From: an uncultured Muribaculaceae bacterium
GTDB taxonomy: Bacteria; Bacteroidota; Bacteroidia; Bacteroidales; Muribaculaceae
Assembly (NCBI GenBank): GCA_947525975.1
Contig: CANNVE010000017.1
Coordinates: 1 to 57,475 of the forward strand
DNA: 57,475 nt
Direction of reading: 5' to 3'
Part shown: positions 8,893 to 17,913 of the stretch, piece after piece
How the letters are laid out: every line of letters begins with the position of its first letter
Position numbering within the stretch: position 1 is the first letter of the stretch
Notes under the pieces: generated by a model
The model's input: only the letters and a program-made list of their open reading frames with translations
The model's database searches: none
What the model was told of the DNA's origin: nothing
Program-made: the position numbers and the translations under genes

Positions 8893-9375
8893 ATGAATGC
8901 TTCAATAAAGATAGCGATATTGGTGTTGGCGGCCGGCTGCTCGCAGAGCGGCCTGGCCGACGATGCCGTTTCGTCAGAGTCGATAGTCGACGATATCAAC
9001 GCCAAAGGCGGATCGGTGTATATATCGCAGCCTCCTGAGCTTGACTATATCACCAACGGCCCGGCTGCATCTGACGAATCGCATCATGCCCACGGGCGCC
9101 TGGTGGGATACCGCATACAGGTATTCAGCGACAACAATATACGCACTGCCAAGGCCGGAGCCGAATATCGCAAGCGCAGCGTTGAGCAGGCTTTGCCGGG
9201 CACCAGGGCATACATCGTGTTTGATTCTCCTTACTGGCGCGTGAAATTTGGCGATTACCGCACATATGGCGAGGCCGACGAGGCCCTGCAGCTGCTGTTG
9301 CAGCAATATCCTTCATTCGCCTCCGACGCCAAGATAGTGAAGGAGCGCATCAATTCAGCTCGACGCTCGCAGTGA
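8893..9375 (+). CDS. SPOR-domain (probable lipo)protein
   Basis: The 160-residue exported protein has a hydrophobic N-terminus ending in VLAAGC, a plausible though not ideal lipobox (Cys about residue 16). Residues about 70-155 look like a SPOR domain: GYRIQVFSDNN at the start, an A/E-rich helix, then YWRVKFGDYRTYGEADEAL. SPOR domains bind denuded septal peptidoglycan. It lies between tpiA and folE, an arrangement common in Bacteroidales. The spacing (83 nt before, 105 nt after) is compatible with one transcript. Confidence 0.85.
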   Translation: MNASIKIAILVLAAGCSQSGLADDAVSSESIVDDINAKGGSVYISQPPELDYITNGPAASDESHHAHGRLVGYRIQVFSDNNIRTAKAGAEYRKRSVEQALPGTRAYIVFDSPYWRVKFGDYRTYGEADEALQLLLQQYPSFASDAKIVKERINSARRSQ

Positions 9376-9436
9376 CGCTTGTCGGCGCCGAGGATTAGGC
9401 GGCATCGTGAAAATCCAGGAATACCACTAACCCCTT

Positions 9437-9462
9437 CAAGTTTCTGTCAAGGCGGAAACTTG
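9437..9462 (+). promoter_or_regulatory. leader hairpin in front of folE
   Basis: Perfectly complementary 8-nt arms caagtttc (9437-9444) and gaaacttg (9455-9462) flank a 10-nt loop, ending 18 nt before the folE ATG. It lies in the intercistronic gap and could influence translation or mRNA stability. No known riboswitch class was recognised. Confidence 0.4.
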
Positions 9463-9480
9463 ACTTTATTTTACCAGCGC

Positions 9481-10050
9481 ATGACGCAAGAAGAAAAAAT
9501 AGAAAAAATAGCCGGCCACATCGAGGCCATCATCGAGCTGATGGGCGAAGACCCCGGCAGGGAAGGCCTCCGCAAGACTCCCCTGCGCAGCGCCAAGGCT
9601 CTGGCCTACCTGACTTCAGGCTATGCCAAGGATGCAGGCCAGATGATCGGGGAGGCTGTATTCGGGCATGAAGGCTCGCGCCTGGTGGTGGTCAAGGACA
9701 TAGAGTTCTACTCAATGTGCGAGCACCATATATTGCCTTTCTTCGGCAAAGTCACTGTCGGATACATCCCCGACGGTAAGATCGTGGGCTTGAGCAAGCT
9801 GGCGCGCATCGTCGATGTCTACGCCCGCAGGCTGCAGGTGCAGGAGCGCCTCACATCGCAGATAGCCAATGCGCTGCAGCAGACCCTCAATCCCAAAGGT
9901 GTGATAGTGGCTTGCACGGCCCAGCACATGTGCATGAAGATGCGCGGCGTGGAGAAGCAGGACTCGGCAACTACCACCGTAGACTACACCGGCATATTCG
10001 AAGATTCGCCCGCCCTGCGAGAGGAATTTTTCCGCTCGCTCGCCCACTGA
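9481..10050 (+). CDS. folE: GTP cyclohydrolase I
   Basis: FolE converts GTP to 7,8-dihydroneopterin triphosphate, the entry to folate/pterin synthesis. The 189-residue product from the ATG at 9481 ([14 protein letters not shown]) matches the family. A GTG start at 9379 would add 34 unlikely residues. The zinc ligands lie in [10 protein letters not shown] (Cys, His) and [14 protein letters not shown] (second Cys). [22 protein letters not shown] is the signature of type IA enzymes. Confidence 0.97.
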   Translation: MTQEEKIEKIAGHIEAIIELMGEDPGREGLRKTPLRSAKALAYLTSGYAKDAGQMIGEAVFGHEGSRLVVVKDIEFYSMCEHHILPFFGKVTVGYIPDGKIVGLSKLARIVDVYARRLQVQERLTSQIANALQQTLNPKGVIVACTAQHMCMKMRGVEKQDSATTTVDYTGIFEDSPALREEFFRSLAH

Positions 10051-10127
10051 CGCCCTGTGGCGGCGGGTGGCAAACAGTGGGTTTGGTTGAAAAAACCTAT
10101 GTGTTGGCACAAGAAGCGAATTTATGT

Positions 10128-10158
10128 TTTGTGTTTGGATTTTTTCGCTTTAACTTTG
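10128..10158 (+). promoter_or_regulatory. promoter: TTTG and TAACTTTG with 19-nt spacing
   Basis: A -33-like TTTG (10128-10131) and the -7 box TAACTTTG (10151-10158) fit the Bacteroidales promoter layout, about 58 nt before the ATG at 10217. Confidence 0.7.
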
Positions 10159-10216
10159 CAATGTCAACCAAGACATACATCCTGACACAAGCATAAACAA
10201 TTAAAATCACAATACA

Positions 10217-11122
10217 ATGGCAACAACTATCAACTTCGGCAACAACTCATCAGCCACAATGCCCGTGACTCCGACCAACCGCAAGAAGGCAGACAACAGC
10301 GACACCTGGAAAAAGGTGGCCATAGGCGGCATCAGCGCTATCGCCTTCGGAGGAGCGGCTTACGCAGCCACATCAATGATCAAAGACAATGGCGGCGACG
10401 CAGAGGATATCGAGCCCAAAGTTGACGACAATGTTGCCGAGGGCGGCTCTGAAGCGGCAGTCGAGACCCCTGCTGCAGGCGCAGCTGACTTCAATCCGTC
10501 GCTGCAGATGGCGACATCTGTCAATGACGACATGACATTTGCCCAGGCATTCGCCGCAGCACGCGCCGAGGTGCATGCCGGAGGCGTGTTTGAATGGCAC
10601 GGCAACGTCTACGGCACATACTACGGCAACGAGTGGGATGCGTTGAGCCCCGACCAGCAGAGCGCCTTCACAGCAGGCACATCTCACGTGGCCGCAGAGC
10701 GCACCCAGCACCACCAGGCTAACGACGACACCCACATGGCCGAGAACCACATCCACGAGGAGCAGCCCCAGCATAACGACAACAACTCCCATGAGAATAA
10801 GGTGGAGGAAAACAACGACGTGGCCGAGGTGAAGGTGGAGCACGTAGACTACGATCCCACCAATGATGTGAGCACTGCCTACGTCACCGTCGATAACACA
10901 GAGGTGATCATGGCCGACATCGACAATGACGGCGTTTTTGACGTGCTCTACGTTGACGAGAACGGCGACGGCGTGGTGAGCGAGAACGAAGTGTATGACA
11001 TCACCGATGAAAACATCACAGTGCAGGCCCTCGGCGGATACACCGAGCCTTCGCTGGAGGAATACATCGATGAGGATTTCCTGGCCGACAATGACATCGA
11101 CATCGACAGCATCGAACTCTAA
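10217..11122 (+). CDS. acidic His-rich membrane-anchored protein with EF-hand-like loops
   Basis: The 301-residue protein is not assigned to a named family. Residues 1-30 are polar. A single hydrophobic segment follows (about 31-56, KVAIGGISAIAFGGAAYAA), so it is probably a single-span protein with the bulk outside the cytoplasm. Around residues 105-145 a conserved-looking module reads FAQAFAAARAEVHAGGVFEW then YGTYYGNEWDALS. Next comes a His/Asn/Glu-rich stretch (about 150-200). The last third contains two loops of DxDxDG type, DIDNDGVFD and DENGDGVVSENE, that would bind calcium. Composition and its own promoter argue for a highly expressed, metal-binding envelope protein (inference). Confidence 0.75.
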   Translation: MATTINFGNNSSATMPVTPTNRKKADNSDTWKKVAIGGISAIAFGGAAYAATSMIKDNGGDAEDIEPKVDDNVAEGGSEAAVETPAAGAADFNPSLQMATSVNDDMTFAQAFAAARAEVHAGGVFEWHGNVYGTYYGNEWDALSPDQQSAFTAGTSHVAAERTQHHQANDDTHMAENHIHEEQPQHNDNNSHENKVEENNDVAEVKVEHVDYDPTNDVSTAYVTVDNTEVIMADIDNDGVFDVLYVDENGDGVVSENEVYDITDENITVQALGGYTEPSLEEYIDEDFLADNDIDIDSIEL

Positions 11123-11149
11123 AATATTATCACAGAAACACACTCCTTG

Positions 11150-11175
11150 GGCGCAACCTTCACGGCTGCGCCTTT
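11150..11175 (+). terminator. weak terminator hairpin
   Basis: ggcgca and tgcgcc pair around an 11-nt loop and are followed by ttt, 28 nt after the preceding stop codon. Confidence 0.4.
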
Positions 11176-11266
11176 GCGGTGTAAAATAAGGCGCGCCATC
11201 TGACGCGTCTTTCGGCTTATAAGCCCATCATGACTCAAACGCATTAAATCTAAATAACTTAAACGT

Positions 11267-14200
11267 ATGAAACGACTTCTATTGGCAGCGTTGGCCGCTG
11301 TGCCTGTTGCCGCTGCGGCCATCACGCCCCTTTGGCTTAGGGACGCCCAGATTTCGCCCGACGGCAAGCAGATAGCCTTCACCTACATGGGCGATGTCTG
11401 GACTGTGCCTGCGCAGGGAGGCGCCGCCAAGCGCATCACATCGCTCCCGTCATACGAGAGCAATCCCATCTGGAGCCCCGACAGCAAGAAGATTGCTTTC
11501 GCAAGCGACCGACACGGCAATGCCGACATTTTCCTGGTCGACGCCCAGGGCGGCACCCCGATGAGGCTCACTTACAACTCTGCGGCCGAAACGCCTGAGT
11601 CATTCACGCCCGACGGCAAATATGTGATTTTTTCGGCCGCTATCCAGGACCCGGCCAAAAGCGTGATGTTCCCGATGGGGCGCTTCACCGAGGTCTACAG
11701 CGTGCCTGTGGGCGGAGGCGAGATGAAGCAAGTGCTCGGCACCCCGGCCGCCATGATCAACTATGTGCCCGGCGGCAATGGCAAGATGCTCTACGAAGAC
11801 AAGCGCAGCATGGAGAATGAATGGCGCAAGCACCATACGTCAAGCGCCGCCCGCGACATCTGGATCTATGATCCCGCAGCCGGCACCCACACCAACCTGA
11901 CAAACCACGCCGGTGAGGACCGCAACCCTGTGGCTATGGCCGACGGATCTGTCTACTTCCTGAGCGAGCGCAACGGCGGCAGCATGAATGTGTACAAGGC
12001 ATCGCTGGCCGACGCCGCAAGCCCCAAGGCTGTGACATCGTTCAAATCTCACCCGGTGAGGTTCCTTTCTGCTTCGGCTGACGGCAAGACGCTTTGCTAC
12101 GCCTATGACGGCGAGCTCTATACGCAGACTCCCGGCGGAAAGCCGGCGAAAGTGGCTATCGACCTGACTGTGGATATCCCGGAGGAAGAATACAAGGCAT
12201 CGCTTGGAACGCCCTCGGAGGTGGCCGTCTCGCCTGACGGTAAGCTCGTGGCCATGGTGTATCGCGGCGAGGTGTTCGTGACTACGGCTGATTATAAGAC
12301 CACAAAGCAGATCACCCGCACCCCCGCAGCTGAAAGGCACGTGACATGGGGGCATGACTCCAAGACTCTATATTACACCAGCGAGCGCGATGGCCGATAC
12401 AACATATATGAGGCCAAGATGGCGCATGACGGCGACCAGAACTTCGCCAATGCCACCGTAATCGAGGAGAAGCCCGTCTTCAAGGCCGATGGCCATGAGC
12501 GCACTGTGCCGGTGATGTCGCCCGACGGCAAGAAGCTCGCCTTCATCCTTGACCGCACAAAACTCGCTGTCAAAGACATGAAGTCAGGCAAGGTGAAAGA
12601 AGTGACCGACGGCAAGACCACTACCTCACGCAACGGCGCATTCGGATATTCATGGAGCCCCGACTCAAAGTGGATAGCGCTCGAGATTGTTGACCGCAAG
12701 CATGATCCCTACTACGACATAGCAATTGTCAACGTAGAGGACGGCACCATGTACAATCTCACCGAGACCGGATATTTCGACATGGCGCCCCGCTGGGCAC
12801 TGGACGGAAACGCCATAGTTTTCGCCTCTGACCGCTACGGCATGCGCAACCACGCATCGTGGGGCTCGATGAACGACGTGATGATCGTATTCCTCAACCG
12901 CGAAGCCTACGATAAATTCCAGCTCAACAAGGAAGACGCCGAACTGGCCGACGCCGCCGAGAAGGAAAAGAAGAAGAAAGAGAAGGAGGCTGAAAAAGCC
13001 GATGGCAAGGACAAGAGCAAGGACAAAGACAAGGACAAGGCCAAGGATGATGAAGTCAAGGCCATCGTGGTCGAGCCTGAGAATGTGCGCGACCGCGTAG
13101 TGCGCCTCTCGCCTTTCTCATCTGACCTCGAGGACGCTATCGTCACCGCCGACGGCGACAAACTCTTTTTCATCACCTCCGGCACTGACAACAATACGCT
13201 CTGGGAATATGACATGCGCGCCGGCGAGATTTCGTCGTCAAAAAGCATATCGCGCGGCCTGAGGGGATTTGACGCCACCAATGACCTGAAGACGATCCTT
13301 GTGGTGGGCTCCACCATACAGAAGCTCGCTCCCGCAAGCGGCAAGCTTACGCCCATCACCTACAGCGCCACATTCAAGATCGACCCCGCTGCAGAGCGCC
13401 AGTATATGTATGACTTCATCGTGCGCGAAGAAGGTGCGAGATTCTATGAGCCTGGCATGCATGGCGTCAATTGGAAAGAATTGACCGACCATTACCGCAA
13501 GTTCCTGCCTCACATCAACAACAACTACGATTTTGCCGAGATGGAGAGCGAGATCCTTGGCGAGCTCAATGTGAGCCACACCGGATCAGGCTACCGGGGC
13601 GCCGCATCGGCCCGCACAGCCGAGCGCACAGGCAATCTCGGCGTGCTCTATGACCTGACCTATTCGGGCAAGGGCATGCGCATAGAGGAGATCGTGGCCG
13701 GAGGTCCGTTTGACCGCGCTGCCACCAAGGCTCACCCGGGCGTGATCATCGAGAAGATCAACGGTGAGGAAATCACACCCGACAATGACTACACTATGCT
13801 CTTGACCGATGTTGTGGGCCAGAAGACTCTCGTGTCGCTCTATGACCCGGCTACGGGCGAGAGGACTGATGAGGTGGTGCGTCCGATCAGCCAGGGAGCC
13901 ATGAGCGCCCTGCTCTACGAGCGATGGGTGAAGAACCGCGCCGCCGACGTAGACCGCTGGAGCAATGGCCGCCTCGGATATGTGCACATCGAGTCGATGG
14001 ACGACGAGTCGTTCCGCCGCGTATACGCCGATCTCCTTGGCAAATACAACGACCGCGAGGGCGTGGTGATAGACATACGCGGAAATGGCGGCGGCCGCCT
14101 TCACGAAGACATCGAGGTGCTCTTCTCGGGTGAGAAATATCTCACCCAGGTGGTGCGCGGACAGGAAGTTGGCTCTATGCCTTCACGCCGCTGGAACAAG

Positions 14201-14524
14201 CCTTCGATCATGGTCGTGGCCGAGCCTTGCTACTCCAATGCCCACGGCACACCATGGGTCTACACCCTCAAGGGGCTTGGCAAGACTGTGGGCATGCCCA
14301 TCGCCGGCACCATGACCAGCGTCAACTGGGTCACCCTGCAGGATCCGTCGCTGTATTTCGGCATTCCCGTCACCGGTCACCGCACCAACGAGGGATACTA
14401 TCTTGAAAATCATCAGCTCGAGCCCGACATCAAGGTTGACAACAACCCCGCCGATGTGGTCAAGGGCGAGGACGCACAGCTGAGGGCTGCCGTCAACGAA
14501 CTCCTCAAGGAGCTCGGCAAATGA
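11267..14524 (+). CDS. tricorn-like S41 peptidase with N-terminal beta-propellers
   Basis: The 1085-residue protein has a signal peptide (about 1-18). Tandem PD40/WD40-like blades fill about 20-550 (repeats such as ISPDGKQIAFTY and WSPDSKKIAFAS), built as in tricorn protease. A low-complexity Lys/Asp/Glu linker lies at about 555-597. A PDZ-like domain covers about 785-855 and an S41 peptidase core about 885-1080. The probable nucleophile is S990 in EPCYSNAHGTP. RLGYVHIESMDDESFRRVY and NEGYYLENHQLEPDI resemble the tricorn core and its C-terminal Glu. Family members degrade peptides, and the signal peptide indicates periplasmic action here. It is monocistronic or co-transcribed with the PHP gene 38 nt downstream. 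Confidence 0.9.
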   Translation: MKRLLLAALAAVPVAAAAITPLWLRDAQISPDGKQIAFTYMGDVWTVPAQGGAAKRITSLPSYESNPIWSPDSKKIAFASDRHGNADIFLVDAQGGTPMRLTYNSAAETPESFTPDGKYVIFSAAIQDPAKSVMFPMGRFTEVYSVPVGGGEMKQVLGTPAAMINYVPGGNGKMLYEDKRSMENEWRKHHTSSAARDIWIYDPAAGTHTNLTNHAGEDRNPVAMADGSVYFLSERNGGSMNVYKASLADAASPKAVTSFKSHPVRFLSASADGKTLCYAYDGELYTQTPGGKPAKVAIDLTVDIPEEEYKASLGTPSEVAVSPDGKLVAMVYRGEVFVTTADYKTTKQITRTPAAERHVTWGHDSKTLYYTSERDGRYNIYEAKMAHDGDQNFANATVIEEKPVFKADGHERTVPVMSPDGKKLAFILDRTKLAVKDMKSGKVKEVTDGKTTTSRNGAFGYSWSPDSKWIALEIVDRKHDPYYDIAIVNVEDGTMYNLTETGYFDMAPRWALDGNAIVFASDRYGMRNHASWGSMNDVMIVFLNREAYDKFQLNKEDAELADAAEKEKKKKEKEAEKADGKDKSKDKDKDKAKDDEVKAIVVEPENVRDRVVRLSPFSSDLEDAIVTADGDKLFFITSGTDNNTLWEYDMRAGEISSSKSISRGLRGFDATNDLKTILVVGSTIQKLAPASGKLTPITYSATFKIDPAAERQYMYDFIVREEGARFYEPGMHGVNWKELTDHYRKFLPHINNNYDFAEMESEILGELNVSHTGSGYRGAASARTAERTGNLGVLYDLTYSGKGMRIEEIVAGGPFDRAATKAHPGVIIEKINGEEITPDNDYTMLLTDVVGQKTLVSLYDPATGERTDEVVRPISQGAMSALLYERWVKNRAADVDRWSNGRLGYVHIESMDDESFRRVYADLLGKYNDREGVVIDIRGNGGGRLHEDIEVLFSGEKYLTQVVRGQEVGSMPSRRWNKPSIMVVAEPCYSNAHGTPWVYTLKGLGKTVGMPIAGTMTSVNWVTLQDPSLYFGIPVTGHRTNEGYYLENHQLEPDIKVDNNPADVVKGEDAQLRAAVNELLKELGK

Positions 14525-14562
14525 TAGCCCTGTTTTAGACACTATTATTGTAACTCAGAATT

Positions 14563-15288
14563 ATGTGGCCATTTTCATCTAAAAAAAATCTTGACGAAAG
14601 CGGCCTCCTGAGAGGCTTCGCCGAGTGTCACTGCCATCTGCTCCCCGGAGTGGACGACGGCGTGAGGACACTCGACGAAGCCCTCTCCATATTGTCGGCT
14701 TTCGAGGAGGCCGGAATCGAGAGCGCCTGGATCACCCCTCACATTATGGAGGATATGCCCAATGAGACTGACGCGCTTCGCCGCAAATTCGACGAGCTCG
14801 CCGAGGCGTATGACGGAAAGATAAGGCTTAGGCTCGCTTCAGAGAATATGCTAGACAACCTATTTGAGAAGCGCCTGCAGGGCAACGATTTCCTGCCCAT
14901 TGGCGAGCGCGGCGACCATCTGCTTGTGGAGACATCGTTTTTCACGCCTCCCGCAGACCTCGACGACAAGCTGAACCGCGTGAAGGAGGCGGGCTATTTT
15001 CCGCTTTTGGCGCATCCCGAGCGGTATATGTATATGGAGGTGGAGGACCTTGAGAGACTGCATGGCTCAGGCATACGCCTGCAGCTGAATCTTTACTCGC
15101 TGTTTGGCATGTACGGCCCCGAGGCCGAGCACAAGGCCCGGAAGATGCTCAAGAAAGGCATGTATGCGGCTGTCGGCTCGGATACCCACCGATTGCGGCA
15201 GTTAGAATACGCGTTATCGCAGAAGCGGCTTGACAAGGGCGAAATCGAGGCCGTCAGAGGCATTTGCGAGTCTTCGACATTGCTTTAG
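14563..15288 (+). CDS. CpsB/YwqE-family PHP phosphatase
   Basis: The 241-residue cytoplasmic PHP-fold protein resembles manganese-dependent tyrosine phosphatases that control capsule/exopolysaccharide export kinases. Metal motifs are AECHCHLLPGVDDG (residues about 18-31, HxH), ITPHIMED, LLVETSFF, LLAHPERY and the terminal GSDTHRLRQ. Length and motif order fit the family. No tyrosine kinase or capsule export genes are visible nearby, so the partner is unknown. Confidence 0.88.
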   Translation: MWPFSSKKNLDESGLLRGFAECHCHLLPGVDDGVRTLDEALSILSAFEEAGIESAWITPHIMEDMPNETDALRRKFDELAEAYDGKIRLRLASENMLDNLFEKRLQGNDFLPIGERGDHLLVETSFFTPPADLDDKLNRVKEAGYFPLLAHPERYMYMEVEDLERLHGSGIRLQLNLYSLFGMYGPEAEHKARKMLKKGMYAAVGSDTHRLRQLEYALSQKRLDKGEIEAVRGICESSTLL

Positions 15289-15353
15289 CCGCGATGTAAC
15301 ATCGCGGCAAGGATATGTTACACGCTGTGTGAGGATATGATTTGATTAAACGT

Positions 15354-15361
15354 TAAATTTG
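15354..15361 (+). promoter_or_regulatory. TAAATTTG -7 box for the GH31 gene
   Basis: An exact TAnnTTTG match 27 nt before the ATG at 15389. Its position rules out the in-frame TTG at 15359 as the translation start. Confidence 0.65.
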
Positions 15362-15388
15362 CGTAGTCAATCATTAACAGACATGACC

Positions 15389-17845
15389 ATGAAGAAATAC
15401 CTGATTTTCGCGATGACGGCATTGGCCGGGGCGGGTTGCCTTTCGGCTCAGACATCGGTGCGCACGGAAAATGGCTTGAGCGTGACTACGGCTTCAGGCC
15501 AGCGGGTTGACGTTGTGCTCTATGCCGACGACATAGCCCGCATAATAAAGTATCCAACATCGGAAGCCGCCGAAATAGCCAAGGGCTTTGCCGTGGTGAT
15601 GACTCCGCAGGCAGTGAAGGCAAAATACGCCGATGGCAAGGACGACGCCACATTGACGACATCTGACATGCGCGTCAGCGTGGACAAGGCCAGCGGCGCG
15701 ATAAAATATTTCGACGCCAAAGGCGCCTTGATGGTGGCCGAGGACGGCGCGGCTGAATTCAGCGCCATCACCTCAGGCGCCGACAAGGGGCTATACCGGG
15801 TGGCGCAGGCCTGGACCATGGATGGCGATGAGCCTATCTACGGCCTCGGCAACCTTGAGAACGGACGCATATCGCAGCGTGGCGTCAACCGCACTCTTGA
15901 GCCGGGAAACGTGGAGGATGGCATCACATTCTTCCAGTCGGTGAAGGGATATGGCATATATTGGGACAACTATTCGCCGACAGGCATATCCGACTCCGGC
16001 ACAGCCGTGAAGTTTGATTCGCCCGTGGGAGCCGCTGTAGACTACTATTATATGCAGGGCGGCGACGCCGACGGCGTGGTGGCCTGTGTGCGCGAGCTCA
16101 CGGGGCGTGTGCCTATGTTCCCGCTCTGGACCTACGGCTTCTGGCAGAGCCGCGAGCGATACAAGAGCCAGAACGAGATCATGGAGGTGGCCCGCCGCTA
16201 CCGCGAGGGCGGCATCCCCATCGATGGCATGATACAGGACTGGCAATATTGGGGTAATAACTATCTTTGGAACGCCATGGAATTCATGAACGAGGAATTT
16301 CCGCGTCCGCAGGAGATGGTCGACAGCCTTCACAACATGAATACGCACCTGATCATATCGATATGGTCATCGTTCGGACCCATGACCAAAGGTTACCGGC
16401 AGATGGACTCCATAGGCGCTCTCTTCAACATACGCACATGGCCTGAAAGCGGCATTTCGCACATATGGCCTCCGCGCATGGATTATCCGTCGGGCGTCAG
16501 GGTCTACAATCCCTACCGGGCCGAGGCACGCGACATTTATTGGAATAATCTCAAGCGCCTCTATGATTTCAATATCGACGGGTGGTGGATGGACAGCACC
16601 GAGCCTGACTTTTTCGATCCCACACCCGAGAATCTTGACACTCCTACCGGCATTGGCACATACCGCCAATGGCGCGGCGCTTACCCGATAGCCACCGTGG
16701 GCGGAGTGCATGACCATCAGAAAGCTATAGACAAGGACCGACGCGTATTCATCCTCACCCGCAGCGGATGGGTAGGCCAGCAGCGCTACGGATGCAACGT
16801 CTGGACAGGCGATGTTACCTCTACATGGGAGAATCTGCGCGCCCAGCTCGGAGCCATGCTCAACTTCTCTATGACGGGCAATCCCAACACCAACAGCGAT
16901 ATAGGCGGATTCTTCGCCGGATCATACAACCGCGTATGGGGAGATGGCTCGGCAACCCGAAATCCCGCATATCAGGAGCTCTACACCCGATGGATGCAGA
17001 TGGGCGCCCTCACGCCCATGATGCGCAGCCACGGCACAGAGGTGCCCCGCGAAATCTACTACTATGGCAAGCCCGGCGAGCCGGTGTATGACGCTCTTGT
17101 CGACGCAATCAAGTTCAGGTACAGCCTGCTCCCCTACATCTACAGCACATCGTGGGATGTGACCAACAATCACGGCACTTTCATGCGCGCTCTGCCTATG
17201 GATTTCGCCGCCGACAAATCGACATGGAACCGCAGCGATGCCTTCATGTTTGGGCGTCAGCTCTTCGCGGCTCCAATCATCAAGGCCTTGTACACGCCTG
17301 AGATCGTCAAAAAGACCAAGACTGATGAAGACGGCTGGGCCAAGACCGGCGGCGATGCAGCCGTGCAGGGCATAGGCGGCGTAGATTTCAACGCCAAGAG
17401 GGAAGTGACTGTGGATCTGCCTGCCGGAACTGACTGGTGGGGATATTTCGACGGCAAGCGCTATAAGGGAGGTGAGACCGCCACTATCGAGGCCACGCTC
17501 GCCACGATTCCGGTCTTTGCCCGCGACGGAGCCATCGTGCCCGTAGGGCCCGACGTGCAATTTGCTTCAGAAAAGCCTTGGGACGACCTCACGATCAAAG
17601 TATTTCCCGGAGCCAACGGAGACTTCACGCTCTATGAGGACGAGGGCGACAACTACAACTACGAGAATGGCGCCTACACAGAGATCCCGATGAAGTGGAA
17701 CGACAAGTCGCGCACTCTCACCATAGGCCAGCGCAAGGGATCTTATCCCGGCATGATCGAAAATCGCACATTCAATGTGGTCCTTCCTGACGGCACATCG
17801 CGCCTTGTGTCTTACGCCGGACGAAAAGTGTCGGTCAAACTTTGA
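15389..17845 (+). CDS. GH31 family alpha-glycosidase (alpha-xylosidase/alpha-glucosidase)
   Basis: The secreted 818-residue enzyme starts MKKYLIFAMTALAGAGCLSA (signal peptide, possibly lipoprotein). An N-terminal GH31 beta-sandwich precedes a TIM barrel. The catalytic nucleophile is the Asp of DGWWMDSTEPD (about residue 402). MIQDWQYWG and FWQSRERYKSQNE line the active site, and WTGDVTSTWENLR supplies the acid/base Asp. GNPNTNSDIGGFF and MRSHGTEVPREIY are further GH31 landmarks. It could remove alpha-xylose or alpha-glucose side chains; specificity cannot be read. It is followed 68 nt later by the GH35-like gene and probably belongs to the neighbouring PUL. Confidence 0.95.
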   Translation: MKKYLIFAMTALAGAGCLSAQTSVRTENGLSVTTASGQRVDVVLYADDIARIIKYPTSEAAEIAKGFAVVMTPQAVKAKYADGKDDATLTTSDMRVSVDKASGAIKYFDAKGALMVAEDGAAEFSAITSGADKGLYRVAQAWTMDGDEPIYGLGNLENGRISQRGVNRTLEPGNVEDGITFFQSVKGYGIYWDNYSPTGISDSGTAVKFDSPVGAAVDYYYMQGGDADGVVACVRELTGRVPMFPLWTYGFWQSRERYKSQNEIMEVARRYREGGIPIDGMIQDWQYWGNNYLWNAMEFMNEEFPRPQEMVDSLHNMNTHLIISIWSSFGPMTKGYRQMDSIGALFNIRTWPESGISHIWPPRMDYPSGVRVYNPYRAEARDIYWNNLKRLYDFNIDGWWMDSTEPDFFDPTPENLDTPTGIGTYRQWRGAYPIATVGGVHDHQKAIDKDRRVFILTRSGWVGQQRYGCNVWTGDVTSTWENLRAQLGAMLNFSMTGNPNTNSDIGGFFAGSYNRVWGDGSATRNPAYQELYTRWMQMGALTPMMRSHGTEVPREIYYYGKPGEPVYDALVDAIKFRYSLLPYIYSTSWDVTNNHGTFMRALPMDFAADKSTWNRSDAFMFGRQLFAAPIIKALYTPEIVKKTKTDEDGWAKTGGDAAVQGIGGVDFNAKREVTVDLPAGTDWWGYFDGKRYKGGETATIEATLATIPVFARDGAIVPVGPDVQFASEKPWDDLTIKVFPGANGDFTLYEDEGDNYNYENGAYTEIPMKWNDKSRTLTIGQRKGSYPGMIENRTFNVVLPDGTSRLVSYAGRKVSVKL

Positions 17846-17913
17846 TTTCTAACGATTAATCAGTCACCCGCAGGCGGCATAGGCCTGCAGGAGCATTTTA
17901 ATGATACTAAGCC

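Noticed and set aside
10373-11143. 256-codon frame antisense to the His-rich acidic protein
   Set aside because: The Val/His-rich product mirrors Asp/Asn/Glu codons of the sense gene, which has a consensus promoter.
15359-15388. Earlier TTG start for the GH31 gene
   Set aside because: The TTG overlaps the -7 promoter box, and the signal peptide begins at 15389.
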